A DNA stretch of 27,135 nucleotides from Flavobacteriaceae bacterium UBA6231 (GTDB lineage: Bacteria; Bacteroidota; Bacteroidia; Flavobacteriales; Flavobacteriaceae): the NCBI GenBank assembly GCA_002441545.1, contig DJWL01000081.1:1-27135 (forward strand). The letters are read 5' to 3'. The notes under the pieces are model-generated. The model saw only the letters and a list, made by a program, of their open reading frames with translations, did no database searches and was not told the origin of the DNA. The translations under genes and the position numbers were made by a program. This document shows, one piece after another, positions 6,799 through 15,641 of the stretch (positions are counted from its first letter, which is position 1; each line of letters opens with the position of its first letter).

Positions 6799-7683
6799 TC
6801 AATATGGGTTAATAAAAGCATCAATATCTGACCTCAACAATACAGGATTTGCACCTTCACTTTGCGCTACCATTGCACCAACAGCACATGCAAAATCTAC
6901 TGCTTCTTGAGGGTTTACTTTATGAAGTAATTGGCTTATTAATGACCCTAAAAACGAATCGCCGGCACCTACAGTATCAATTACTTTTATCAAATAACCA
7001 CTATTATAATAAAACTTATCATCATACAATAACACAGCTCCATGATGTCCTTTTGTAACGCAAATATGCTTGGTATTTGTTTTTTGGGCAATATATTGAA
7101 TATTCTGTTCCATGGAACGATATTTAGAATCTAAATACCCACTAACCTCATACAATTCATCATCATTAAACTTAATAAAATCAGCTTTATTCATTAATTG
7201 AATCAAAAGCTCTTTAGTATAATATGGTGGTCTTAAATTAAGGTCAAAAATTTTATACTTAGCAAGTTCTATGAGTTTGTACAATGTGTTTCTGGAACTA
7301 TCGTCCCTTGCTGCAAGGCTTCCAAAAACAAAGGCCTCGGAATCTTTAACAGCTTTTTTATTTATTTCTGTTAATCTTATTTTATCCCAAGCCCTTGGAT
7401 ATTTAATATCATAGGAAGCAGATCCTTTTTCATTCAACATAACCTTTACTTTCCCGGTTTTGTATTCATTATGTACTTGAATGCAACTGGGGTTAATACC
7501 AGCTTCCTTAATATAATCAAGCAATTCAATGCCACTTTTACCCTCACCTATAGCGCTAATCATGATAACATCATTACCTAATGCTTGTAATCTGTTTGCA
7601 ACATTTAAAGGCGCACCGCCTATTTTTTTATGGGTTGGGAACACATCCCACAATACTTCTCCAAAACAGGTTATTTTTGACAT
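6799..7683 (-). CDS. Fructokinase (PfkB family)
   Basis: A 294-residue cytoplasmic sugar kinase that would phosphorylate fructose with ATP, feeding it into glycolysis. PfkB signatures: GEVLWDVFP and the glycine-rich KIGGAPLNVANRLQALG near the N terminus (about 8-36), and DTVGAGDSFLG (236-246) with catalytic base D242. The N-terminal GEVLWD-x-x-P followed by GGAP-N-A is typical of fructokinases rather than ribokinases. It is the last gene of the minus-strand fructan operon, 147 bases after the GH32 gene. That gap contains a strong hairpin (7701-7733) and a TTGTTAC box, so it may be expressed or processed separately. The B. thetaiotaomicron fructan locus contains an equivalent kinase. Confidence 0.9.
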   Translation of the reverse strand: MSKITCFGEVLWDVFPTHKKIGGAPLNVANRLQALGNDVIMISAIGEGKSGIELLDYIKEAGINPSCIQVHNEYKTGKVKVMLNEKGSASYDIKYPRAWDKIRLTEINKKAVKDSEAFVFGSLAARDDSSRNTLYKLIELAKYKIFDLNLRPPYYTKELLIQLMNKADFIKFNDDELYEVSGYLDSKYRSMEQNIQYIAQKTNTKHICVTKGHHGAVLLYDDKFYYNSGYLIKVIDTVGAGDSFLGSLISQLLHKVNPQEAVDFACAVGAMVAQSEGANPVLLRSDIDAFINPY

Positions 7684-7700
7684 ATCAATATTAATTTAAT

Positions 7701-7733
7701 CCAGAAGACATTAAAATTTCTAATGCCTTCTGG
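7701..7733. promoter_or_regulatory. 13-bp-stem hairpin between GH32 and fructokinase
   Basis: CCAGAAGACATTA (7701-7713) pairs with TAATGCCTTCTGG (7721-7733), with one wobble, around a 7-base loop. No T-run follows on either strand, so a simple terminator is unlikely. The fructokinase start codon is 18 bases further on. It may stabilise or process the operon mRNA, or tune kinase translation. Confidence 0.4.
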
Positions 7734-7830
7734 AGTTTGATTAAATAATTAAAAAACTAACTCAAGACTTTATTGTTACTGCGTAAAATCAATCAATCAC
7801 GAATAATTTAAGGCTGTCATTTTAACAAGA

Positions 7831-9369
7831 CTATTTTGATAATTTATTTATTTTAATTTGCTTAATAAATTGCTTTTCTTCGTTAGCATTAATCTCTAAA
7901 TTTTTAAAAGGTGCCAATTGAAATACTAAAGCGGTTAAAACTCGTTCCCCATCATTAAGAAAAATTTCCATCGAAGATTTATCGACCAACATACTTATTT
8001 TTAGTTGATTTGAATCAGGTAAAACATAAGGACATTTTATAATATTACCATTCAAATTGTTAAACTTGAATCCAGATTCTGATCTATTTAATATTAATTC
8101 GCTTTTAATTTTATCATATTCAATAATAACACTTGAACTTTTATTACTCCATTCAATTTTTGCTTTGTTTATAGCGCTAAGATCTAGAATAGTTTCAAGG
8201 TAAAATTTACCATTTCCTATTGTTTCATCATCAATTAATTCAAATTTACTTGAAACATTAGTGTTTTCAACAACTATACCGCCAATTGCATAGATTAACT
8301 CCGTTGGCAATTTACTAACAATTATGCTATTGCCATTATTGTTTTGCCAATGCAAAGTCCTAGCAAAAGTCATAGCACTTCTATAACTATTTGTTGGTAC
8401 ATTTTGCGCATAACTCCAATTGCTCATCCACCCCATAAATAAATTTCTATTGCTTGGCTCATTACTCCAAGTTACACCAGCGTAATTGTCAGTACCGTAA
8501 TCTAACCACAATGTTTCTGATTGTGAAGATGTAAACGTTTCTCCATCAAAATCCCCTAAAAAATATTGAGTCCCCGAACCTCCATTTGAGCCACCAGGAT
8601 TGATACTTACTAGTAATGCCCAAGTTTCTTGACCATTTTCATTTTTGATTTTAAACAAATCGGGACATTCCCAAACACCTCCATGTGCACCGACAGCTTT
8701 CCCAAAACTTTGTTTATACTCCCAATCTTTTAAATTTGGAGATGAATAAAACATGATTTCATCACCTGCTGCAATTACCATAATCCATTTTTGAGTTTCT
8801 TCATGCCAAGACACTTTGGGGTCTCTAAAATCTATTTTATCATTATTTTCCAAAACAGGATTGTTTTCATATTTAGACCAAGTCCTGCCCTTATCATTAC
8901 TATAGGCCAAACTTTGAGTTTGCTTATTGTTTGTGGGGTTTTGATGAGTAAAAACAGCCACTAAAGGACTTTCACTACCTGATTTAAATCCGGACGTATT
9001 ATTTTTGTCAACAACAATACACCCAGAAAAAATGTTTCCTAAATTGTCTGGATATAAAGCAATTGGTAATTCCTCCCAATTGACTAAATCTTTGCTAACT
9101 GCGTGTCCCCAATGCATAGGTCCCCAAACACTTTGAAAAGGATTATGTTGATAAAACAGATGATACTCTCCTGCATAATAAACCATTCCATTAGGGTCAT
9201 TCATCCAACCTTTTTTAGGTGTAAAATGAAAATCAGGTCTATAATCATTATCGCCAACAGTTACTAATTCGGCATTTGAATCAGAAGATATATCATTATC
9301 ATTACAACTTGAGAATAATATCATTACACAGGTAATGAATACTATGCTTATACATTTTATCATTTTCAT
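7831..9369 (-). CDS. GH32 fructan hydrolase, lipoprotein (second in operon)
   Basis: A 512-residue glycoside hydrolase family 32 enzyme that cleaves beta-fructosyl bonds of levan, inulin or sucrose-type sugars. A five-bladed propeller (about 44-345) carries the three GH32 acids: nucleophile D58 in WMNDPNG, D183 in FRDPK, and acid/base E234 in GVWECPD. A C-terminal beta-sandwich (about 350-512) follows, including the SSMEIFLNDGE motif. The signal peptide ends in a lipobox, FSSC (Cys22). The residues after the Cys are acidic (CNDNDIS), which in Bacteroidota can act as a surface-export signal, so it may face outward. It is 9 bases downstream of the DUF4960-type lipoprotein gene, clearly in one operon. 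Exo or endo mode, and levan or inulin preference, cannot be read from the sequence. Confidence 0.93.
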   Translation of the reverse strand: MKMIKCISIVFITCVMILFSSCNDNDISSDSNAELVTVGDNDYRPDFHFTPKKGWMNDPNGMVYYAGEYHLFYQHNPFQSVWGPMHWGHAVSKDLVNWEELPIALYPDNLGNIFSGCIVVDKNNTSGFKSGSESPLVAVFTHQNPTNNKQTQSLAYSNDKGRTWSKYENNPVLENNDKIDFRDPKVSWHEETQKWIMVIAAGDEIMFYSSPNLKDWEYKQSFGKAVGAHGGVWECPDLFKIKNENGQETWALLVSINPGGSNGGSGTQYFLGDFDGETFTSSQSETLWLDYGTDNYAGVTWSNEPSNRNLFMGWMSNWSYAQNVPTNSYRSAMTFARTLHWQNNNGNSIIVSKLPTELIYAIGGIVVENTNVSSKFELIDDETIGNGKFYLETILDLSAINKAKIEWSNKSSSVIIEYDKIKSELILNRSESGFKFNNLNGNIIKCPYVLPDSNQLKISMLVDKSSMEIFLNDGERVLTALVFQLAPFKNLEINANEEKQFIKQIKINKLSK

Positions 9370-9378
9370 AATTTTATA

Positions 9379-10794
9379 CTATTTAGTTTTTAAGTATTCT
9401 AAAGCATTTTTGGTAATGTCCTCTATGTTCTTTTGATATAGATTTGTACCGCTGTTTTGATTCCATTCAAATGCACCTATTCCAATAGCGATGGCCGTAC
9501 CTTTAAAGTTATTTTTTGGCATAGCTTCAAAATTTGCCATCATCCAATAATCAGTTATACCATCCCAAGTTCCAAGAATTCTAATTTTAGCATCATTAAA
9601 TAAATTCGAATATACTTGCTCATTAGCATTACCTATTCCGTAGTAATCTCCTATCCATAAAACAAAATTATGATCCTCTCTGTATCCAGGCCCTATTAAT
9701 TTAATTATTTTTCTTGCATCTGGTTGAATGGTTTCTATTCCTTGATGGACCGGATGAGTGCTTTCATCATGAATAAGCCCAATATTTATTCCAACCGACC
9801 AAGTGTCGCCATTAGAAAATCCAGCTCCGGCTCCTTTAAGTTTACCTATATTGTCAGTAATTCTACCGATAGTCCACAAATATTCAATAGCATGAGTATT
9901 AAGTAAAAGCCCGCCTCCATTGGCATGAAAATTAGTAATTGCAGAAACTACGTTTGTTGTTAACGCTTCAACTGGAAGTTCTGGGTTGTCATCATCTTTG
10001 TCATAATGCCACCAAAGTACTCTAAACTCACTTAAATCAAATCCAGCTTCAATGTCTGCAAATGAGATATATTCTGCATCTGGATAATTTTCAAAAAGCC
10101 ATGCAGCTGATGCTTTTTCATCATCATCACTAATTGATGCCACATTGGCTGCTACACCTAAGTAACCTATTTTAGTTTTCCCAACCTTAAAAATTAAGTT
10201 TCTAGATGGTGATTCTTGATTTTGTGAATTAATAGTATTTATTTTAAAACTATATTCTCTAAGTTCAGCATTTTCAAGTGTGTATGTTTTAGCATTACTA
10301 GGCAAATCAATCACTTCAGAACCATCAATTGTTAATTTTATACCAGTAATATTGGTATCTTGGATACCCCATGTTAAAATAACGTTAGTCTCTTCTTGCG
10401 TGCCGGCAAAGTTTAAAACTGGTTGTGGTCCTTCTCTAGTTAAACTAACTGTTTCTCCTAAAGAGAAATTTCCTGTATCATCATCTTTTAACTTTAGTGT
10501 AAAAAAGTATTCTACATTAACTTCCGAAATTTCAAATTCATAACTTGATTTTTCAAAATCAAGTAATTCCAATCCATTATTGTGTTTTAATACTGTTGTA
10601 ACATTTCCAGTATATGTTGGATTACTCCATGTTACTGTAGCAATATCACCTACTAATTCTACCTTTAAATTTTCTACTGAAGGAACTATAGCCTCAGCAG
10701 CAGCTTCTATCTCACGATCTTGAGAACATGAATAATTTATAACAACAAATAAGCTTAGTATTGTTATCTTTATTATGTTTAATGTATGTTTCAT
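9379..10794 (-). CDS. Surface glycan-binding lipoprotein (DUF4960-type) of the fructan locus
   Basis: A 471-residue lipoprotein with lipobox NYSC (Cys23). The N-terminal half (about 37-205) looks like two fibronectin-III-type beta domains. The C-terminal half (about 208-470; starts IGYLGVAANVASI, with FADIEAGFDL and LWWHYDKDD) resembles DUF4960. It lies directly after SusD with an 18-base gap, the usual position of the surface glycan-binding protein in Bacteroidota glycan loci. The B. thetaiotaomicron fructan locus has a protein in the same position. Its likely job is to hold fructan at the cell surface for SusC/D and GH32. It has no catalytic motif that I recognise. The function call rests on position, the lipoprotein signal and the domain look. 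Confidence 0.75.
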   Translation of the reverse strand: MKHTLNIIKITILSLFVVINYSCSQDREIEAAAEAIVPSVENLKVELVGDIATVTWSNPTYTGNVTTVLKHNNGLELLDFEKSSYEFEISEVNVEYFFTLKLKDDDTGNFSLGETVSLTREGPQPVLNFAGTQEETNVILTWGIQDTNITGIKLTIDGSEVIDLPSNAKTYTLENAELREYSFKINTINSQNQESPSRNLIFKVGKTKIGYLGVAANVASISDDDEKASAAWLFENYPDAEYISFADIEAGFDLSEFRVLWWHYDKDDDNPELPVEALTTNVVSAITNFHANGGGLLLNTHAIEYLWTIGRITDNIGKLKGAGAGFSNGDTWSVGINIGLIHDESTHPVHQGIETIQPDARKIIKLIGPGYREDHNFVLWIGDYYGIGNANEQVYSNLFNDAKIRILGTWDGITDYWMMANFEAMPKNNFKGTAIAIGIGAFEWNQNSGTNLYQKNIEDITKNALEYLKTK

Positions 10795-10812
10795 AATATT
10801 TTTTTTAATAGA

Positions 10813-12510
10813 TTAATTATATCCTTTGTTTTGTTTGTAAACATCCTGACTAAAATTTATTTGTGCCTGAGGAATTGGACAATATTCCTCTCTGGCTGAA
10901 TCAAATTTAGCTCCACCATAATATTCAACCTCATCCTTTTCCTCTAGATAATATTTATTAAGCGTTTCTTCTGCAATTCCCCAACGTACTAAATCGAAAA
11001 AACGACTTCCTTCCATAGCAAATTCTAATCTTCTCTCCCATCTTAAAGCTTGTCTTGCAAAATCTTGAGTCCAAGTACAATTAACTCCATTGATATATGG
11101 ACTTACATTTAAATTGTTTGCATATCCAATAAAGCCTGTGCTTTGTGACGCTCTATTTCGTATTTGATTAATTAAAGGTAACGCATCGTTAAACTGACCC
11201 AGTTCTATTAATGCTTCAGCTCGCATAAGTAAAACATCTGCATATCGAATTTGAATTCTATTCTTTGAGTTACCATAGAATGGATCAATGTTTACAAAAC
11301 AGCTCCCACAATTTGGTGATACATTTTCTTTTAATGAAGCATAATAACCGTATGGATTAGGCGATCTAACCCAGCCTTCTACGTATATATAATCATTATC
11401 ATATTTATATGGTAAGTTTGGTATTGCTACGGTATGATACAAACGTGGGTCAACTTGAACACTATTTAAGTTGTTATAATCAACATTGGCGTTATTATAT
11501 GTGTCGAATAAAGGAATACCATTTGCATTTGTCTTATAAGCGTTTACAAGGTTTTGACTAGGTTTATGGAAATCGCAACATCCAAGTCCTTGAGGAGTTG
11601 ATAATACATCAGAAAAATTTAATCTTCCATGCAGTGTATTATCACTATCTGTATACTGTACAGCAAAAATAGATTCTGGCCCATTTTCAAAACTACCTGG
11701 CAAAAAATTATTTGCAATATCGGGTTCAAGAGACGCTTGTCCTAAAACGTTATTAGTAGCATCGACAACCATTTGCAATTTTTCCTGATTAATATTTGTT
11801 ACATTGTTGTTGTCATCTTGCTCGTAAGCTTGATAAAGTCTAACTTTTGCTAGATAGGCATAAGCTGCAGTTCTGCTTGCTCTTCCTATATTTTGTTGTG
11901 AAATTGGAAGCCCTGCAATGGCTGCTTGAAAATCTCCAGCAATAGCATCCCATAATTCATCATTTGTGAGATCTCTATTAGATATCGTACCGTAATCATC
12001 AACTGGAATATCTTCTGTTATATATGGCACATATTTAAACATTATTTTTAGCATAAAATAAAAATGCCCTCTTAAAAATTTCATCTCAGCAATCCTTGTT
12101 TCTTTCAATGGGAAATCGCTGGTATTTAATTTATTCAAATTTCTTATGGCTCGATTAATTCTAGAAATAGCTATATAGCTATTAAACCAGAATTTATCTA
12201 ATTCCCCAAAGTCTGTCCTTATATTTTCAGATATTTCAAAAAAATGAAATACTTGAATATCATTAGGTCCACTACCTCCTTTATAGGCATCATCAGATCT
12301 TACATTTCCATAAGGCCATAAACTGAATGGCGTGTCATAATGATCGTTACCTAAAGAGGCATAAGCTGCTGTCACAAAACCATCTATGTTTTCTGGAGTT
12401 ATTAGGTCTTCTTCAGATAAAACTGATCTGGGACTTTCTTCTAAAAAGTCTGAACATCCAGTAGCAAAGACTAACAGAATACATCCAAATAAATATTTTA
12501 TTTTCTTCAT
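10813..12510 (-). CDS. susD-like: SusD/RagB family nutrient-binding outer-membrane lipoprotein
   Basis: A 565-residue lipoprotein (lipobox ATGC, Cys19; CSDFLEESPRS after it is the standard SusD opening). It contains the TPR-like helical segments of the family, LRGHFYFMLK and RYADVLLMRAEALIELGQ, and the C-terminal block RRLEFAMEGSRFFDLVRWG. It would form the lid of the SusC channel and bind fructo-oligosaccharides at the surface. It follows SusC by 18 bases. Length and motif order are normal. Confidence 0.95.
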   Translation of the reverse strand: MKKIKYLFGCILLVFATGCSDFLEESPRSVLSEEDLITPENIDGFVTAAYASLGNDHYDTPFSLWPYGNVRSDDAYKGGSGPNDIQVFHFFEISENIRTDFGELDKFWFNSYIAISRINRAIRNLNKLNTSDFPLKETRIAEMKFLRGHFYFMLKIMFKYVPYITEDIPVDDYGTISNRDLTNDELWDAIAGDFQAAIAGLPISQQNIGRASRTAAYAYLAKVRLYQAYEQDDNNNVTNINQEKLQMVVDATNNVLGQASLEPDIANNFLPGSFENGPESIFAVQYTDSDNTLHGRLNFSDVLSTPQGLGCCDFHKPSQNLVNAYKTNANGIPLFDTYNNANVDYNNLNSVQVDPRLYHTVAIPNLPYKYDNDYIYVEGWVRSPNPYGYYASLKENVSPNCGSCFVNIDPFYGNSKNRIQIRYADVLLMRAEALIELGQFNDALPLINQIRNRASQSTGFIGYANNLNVSPYINGVNCTWTQDFARQALRWERRLEFAMEGSRFFDLVRWGIAEETLNKYYLEEKDEVEYYGGAKFDSAREEYCPIPQAQINFSQDVYKQNKGYN

Positions 12511-12528
12511 GATAAATATTTTTTATTG

Positions 12529-15500
12529 TTAAAATGTTATATTAAAACCAAGGGTTGATGTTAAAGGTAAAGGGTATCCAAATCCAGCATTTTCAGGATC
12601 AACTCCTGTAAATCCTGAAGTTGTAATAGTTAACAAATTTTGAACTCCAAGGTATATTCTAAACTTATTTATGGCATATTTATCCAAAATAGATTCTGGC
12701 AAAGAGAATCCTAATTGAACATTTCGCAATTTTAGATAACTGCCATTTTCGATAAAATAAGTTGAAAAACGGGATTCAGCATTTGTATCAATAGTTGTTA
12801 ATGCTGGAATAGTTGAATTTGGATTACTTGGAGACCAAGCATTTAAAAGACGCGAGCCTTTGTTTGAGCCGATATCATCTACACTCCAAAAATCTGTTTG
12901 ATACTTAAGTTGATTTACAATGTCAACTTTTCCAACACCTTGCCAAAACATGGTGAAATCAAAATCTTTATATTCTAAATTTATGTTTAAACCATAGGCA
13001 AAATCAGGATAAGGTATACCTATCCAAGTCCTGTCATCATCATTAATGATTCCATTACCATCTAAATCCCTGTACCTAATTCGACCCAAATCTTTTCCTT
13101 GTTGTTCGGCAGAATTTAATACTTGTTCATTTGTTGTGAACAACCCATCTGCTACGTAACCATACATCGAATTTAATGGTCTACCCAAAATATTATCATC
13201 ACTACCATTGCCTCCATAATTATTTTTCACCTCCTCAGGAAGCTTGGTTATTTTATTTTTATTTGATGAAATATTAGCATTGATTTCATAGGTGAAACCT
13301 CCTGATGTTTCATTTCTATAACCTATTGAAAACTCTAGACCTTCATTTTCCATGCTAGCACCATTTACCCATCTATTACCTCCTTCACCTATTGCTGCTA
13401 GATACGGTGGTAAAACCAAAATATCCTCAGTTTCTTTTTTATAGTAATCTATTGACCCATAGAGTTTTTGGTTGAAAAACCCAAAATCAAGACCTAAATT
13501 TGTTTGTGTGGTAGTTTCCCATTTCAAATTATCGTTACCAATTTGAGTCGATCTAAATCCAGATGGCAATAAACCTGAGCCTTGGCCAAATAAATCATAA
13601 GCCGTTCCGTAAGATGTATTCCATGTTGGGTCTCCTCCCGCATAATCTGCTACATATAATGAATAAATTGCGCTATTATCTATTTCTTGATTTCCTGTTT
13701 GTCCCCATCCTACCCTTAATTTCAAATCTGATATCTTAGAGAAATTATCTTCTATAAATTTTTCATTGCTAATTCTCCAGCCTGCTGACATCGCAGGGAA
13801 TGTCCCAAATTGATTGCTCCTTCCAAATCTGGATGAACCATCATGTCTTAATGTCGCAGATAATAAATACTTACCATCAAAATCATAACTTATTTTTCCA
13901 AAATATGAGACTAAGGTATAGGCTGTTTCTGATCCTGAATTAGTTCTTTGACCAGTTGCTGCATCAGGAAACATAAAGTCTGGGGTTTCAATTGTAAAAT
14001 CTTCAGCCCTTAAAAAAGTATTTTCAAATTTATCTTTAAACATTTCTGAACCAATAAATGCTTCTATGTTATGCTTTTTTACATTAAGCTTATAATTAAG
14101 TGTATTGGTCCATGTAAACTTCGTACTTCTAAAGTTTTCAATATTAACTGCATTTTGGTCATTTTTTAAATAGCCTGATTGATAACTGAACTGTAATGAT
14201 CTTTTATAAAAATTAGCATAATCTAACCCGTAATTTGTTTTGAAATTCAAATTTTTGGCGAGTTCCAAATTCGCAAATACATTACCAAATAATCTATGAT
14301 ATTGATAACCATTATATTTATTGGCATCAAGCAAACGAACAGGATTTTGTCTATCATTCATTCCTCCAACTGGGCCACCCCATCCTAAACCATCAACTGT
14401 TCTTACTGGAATAATTGGAGATGCTTTCAACGCTAAATCTAATACCCCAGGAATTTGAAGTTCCTCCGTTTTATTTAGAGATAAGTTTTCTCCTATTTCA
14501 AGTTTATTATTAAAAAGTTTGTAACTGGTATTTAACCGTGCAGAAAGGCGTTCAAAATTTGAGTTTTTAACAATACCCTCATTATCTAAGTACCCTAGTG
14601 AAAATAAATAATTTCCTTTTTCAGTACCATTGGAAACATTTAAATTATAAGAACTAGCAATTCCTGTTTGTGATATTTCATCGTACCAATCTGTATCAGC
14701 AGACTTTAAAGTTTGCTCATTATCTAAAAATTCTGGAACTGTTATGTAATCTAGTACAGCATTATTATTTGAGTCAAAACTCCAATCAAATTTATAACTC
14801 AAATTATTATTATTAGGATTCAGACCATCATTAATATTGGCTTGCCAAAGTACTTCACCGTATTCTTTAGCATTTAGAACGTCTAACCTATTGGCATAAG
14901 AAGATGCCGTTAGGAAAGAACTAAACTCAACCCTCATCTTTCCACTCTTTCCTTGTTTTGTGGTTATGATAATAACCCCATTGGATGCCCGTGACCCATA
15001 AATACTTGCAGAAGATGCATCTTTTAAAACCTGTATGGAAGCAATATCATTGGGATTTAACTCATGCATACCAGATTTTGTAGGTACACCATCAATAACA
15101 AATAGGGGTGATGTATTATTTAGAGTGCCAACACCACGAATTAATATTCCTGTATTTCCCCCACTAGGTGATCCATCTGTACTAATTTGAACTCCAGGAA
15201 TCCTTCCTTGTAAAGCTTTTATTGGATTTGGCTCTACTTGTTTATTCAGTTCTTCCATATCCACAACTGCAACAGCACCAGTGATGTCTGCCTTCTTTTG
15301 GCTTGAATATCCAGTTACAACAATTTCATCTAATGCTGCGGCATCTACTAACATCACAACGTCTATTGTAGAACGTCCATTAATTTCTATCTGTTGCGTT
15401 TGGAAACCTATGTAACTAAAAACCAATGTGGCATTTTTATCAACATTTTCAAGCTCATAATTACCGTCAAAGTCTGTTGCAGCACCTTGGCTTGTGCCCG

Positions 15501-15630
15501 ATACAATTACAGATACACCAGGCAAAGGCATCCCATCTTCTTGTGAGGTAACAGTCCCTCTTACCTGCGCTTGTGCCCAAATGCTTATAAAAGCAAATAT
15601 GGGCAGAAATAAAAGTTGTTTTAATTTCAT
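12529..15630 (-). CDS. susC-like: SusC/RagA family TonB-dependent outer-membrane transporter
   Basis: A 1033-residue TonB-dependent receptor with a cleavable signal peptide (ending WAQA-QVRG, about residue 22) and an N-terminal carboxypeptidase-D-like beta-sandwich (about 23-100, GTSQGAATDFDGNYEL). The EIVVTGY segment and plug domain (about 105-225, including LQGRIPGVQI, LIRGVGTLNNTSPLFVIDGVP and IEVLKDASS-like IQVLKDASSASIYGSRASNGVIIITT) follow. A beta-barrel ends in aromatic ...LGFNITF. It imports fructan fragments across the outer membrane with the SusD partner, using TonB energy. It is 11 bases downstream of the first GH32 gene. Full length, with no frameshift seen. Confidence 0.96.
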   Translation of the reverse strand: MKLKQLLFLPIFAFISIWAQAQVRGTVTSQEDGMPLPGVSVIVSGTSQGAATDFDGNYELENVDKNATLVFSYIGFQTQQIEINGRSTIDVVMLVDAAALDEIVVTGYSSQKKADITGAVAVVDMEELNKQVEPNPIKALQGRIPGVQISTDGSPSGGNTGILIRGVGTLNNTSPLFVIDGVPTKSGMHELNPNDIASIQVLKDASSASIYGSRASNGVIIITTKQGKSGKMRVEFSSFLTASSYANRLDVLNAKEYGEVLWQANINDGLNPNNNNLSYKFDWSFDSNNNAVLDYITVPEFLDNEQTLKSADTDWYDEISQTGIASSYNLNVSNGTEKGNYLFSLGYLDNEGIVKNSNFERLSARLNTSYKLFNNKLEIGENLSLNKTEELQIPGVLDLALKASPIIPVRTVDGLGWGGPVGGMNDRQNPVRLLDANKYNGYQYHRLFGNVFANLELAKNLNFKTNYGLDYANFYKRSLQFSYQSGYLKNDQNAVNIENFRSTKFTWTNTLNYKLNVKKHNIEAFIGSEMFKDKFENTFLRAEDFTIETPDFMFPDAATGQRTNSGSETAYTLVSYFGKISYDFDGKYLLSATLRHDGSSRFGRSNQFGTFPAMSAGWRISNEKFIEDNFSKISDLKLRVGWGQTGNQEIDNSAIYSLYVADYAGGDPTWNTSYGTAYDLFGQGSGLLPSGFRSTQIGNDNLKWETTTQTNLGLDFGFFNQKLYGSIDYYKKETEDILVLPPYLAAIGEGGNRWVNGASMENEGLEFSIGYRNETSGGFTYEINANISSNKNKITKLPEEVKNNYGGNGSDDNILGRPLNSMYGYVADGLFTTNEQVLNSAEQQGKDLGRIRYRDLDGNGIINDDDRTWIGIPYPDFAYGLNINLEYKDFDFTMFWQGVGKVDIVNQLKYQTDFWSVDDIGSNKGSRLLNAWSPSNPNSTIPALTTIDTNAESRFSTYFIENGSYLKLRNVQLGFSLPESILDKYAINKFRIYLGVQNLLTITTSGFTGVDPENAGFGYPLPLTSTLGFNITF

Positions 15631-15641
15631 AATAAATTAGT

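Noticed and set aside
6725..7058. Short plus-strand frames over the fructokinase end
   Set aside because: They are antisense shadows of a clear PfkB-family gene.
7701..7733. Rho-independent terminator between GH32 and fructokinase
   Set aside because: The stem is strong, but no T-run follows on either strand, so it is listed as a structured element instead.
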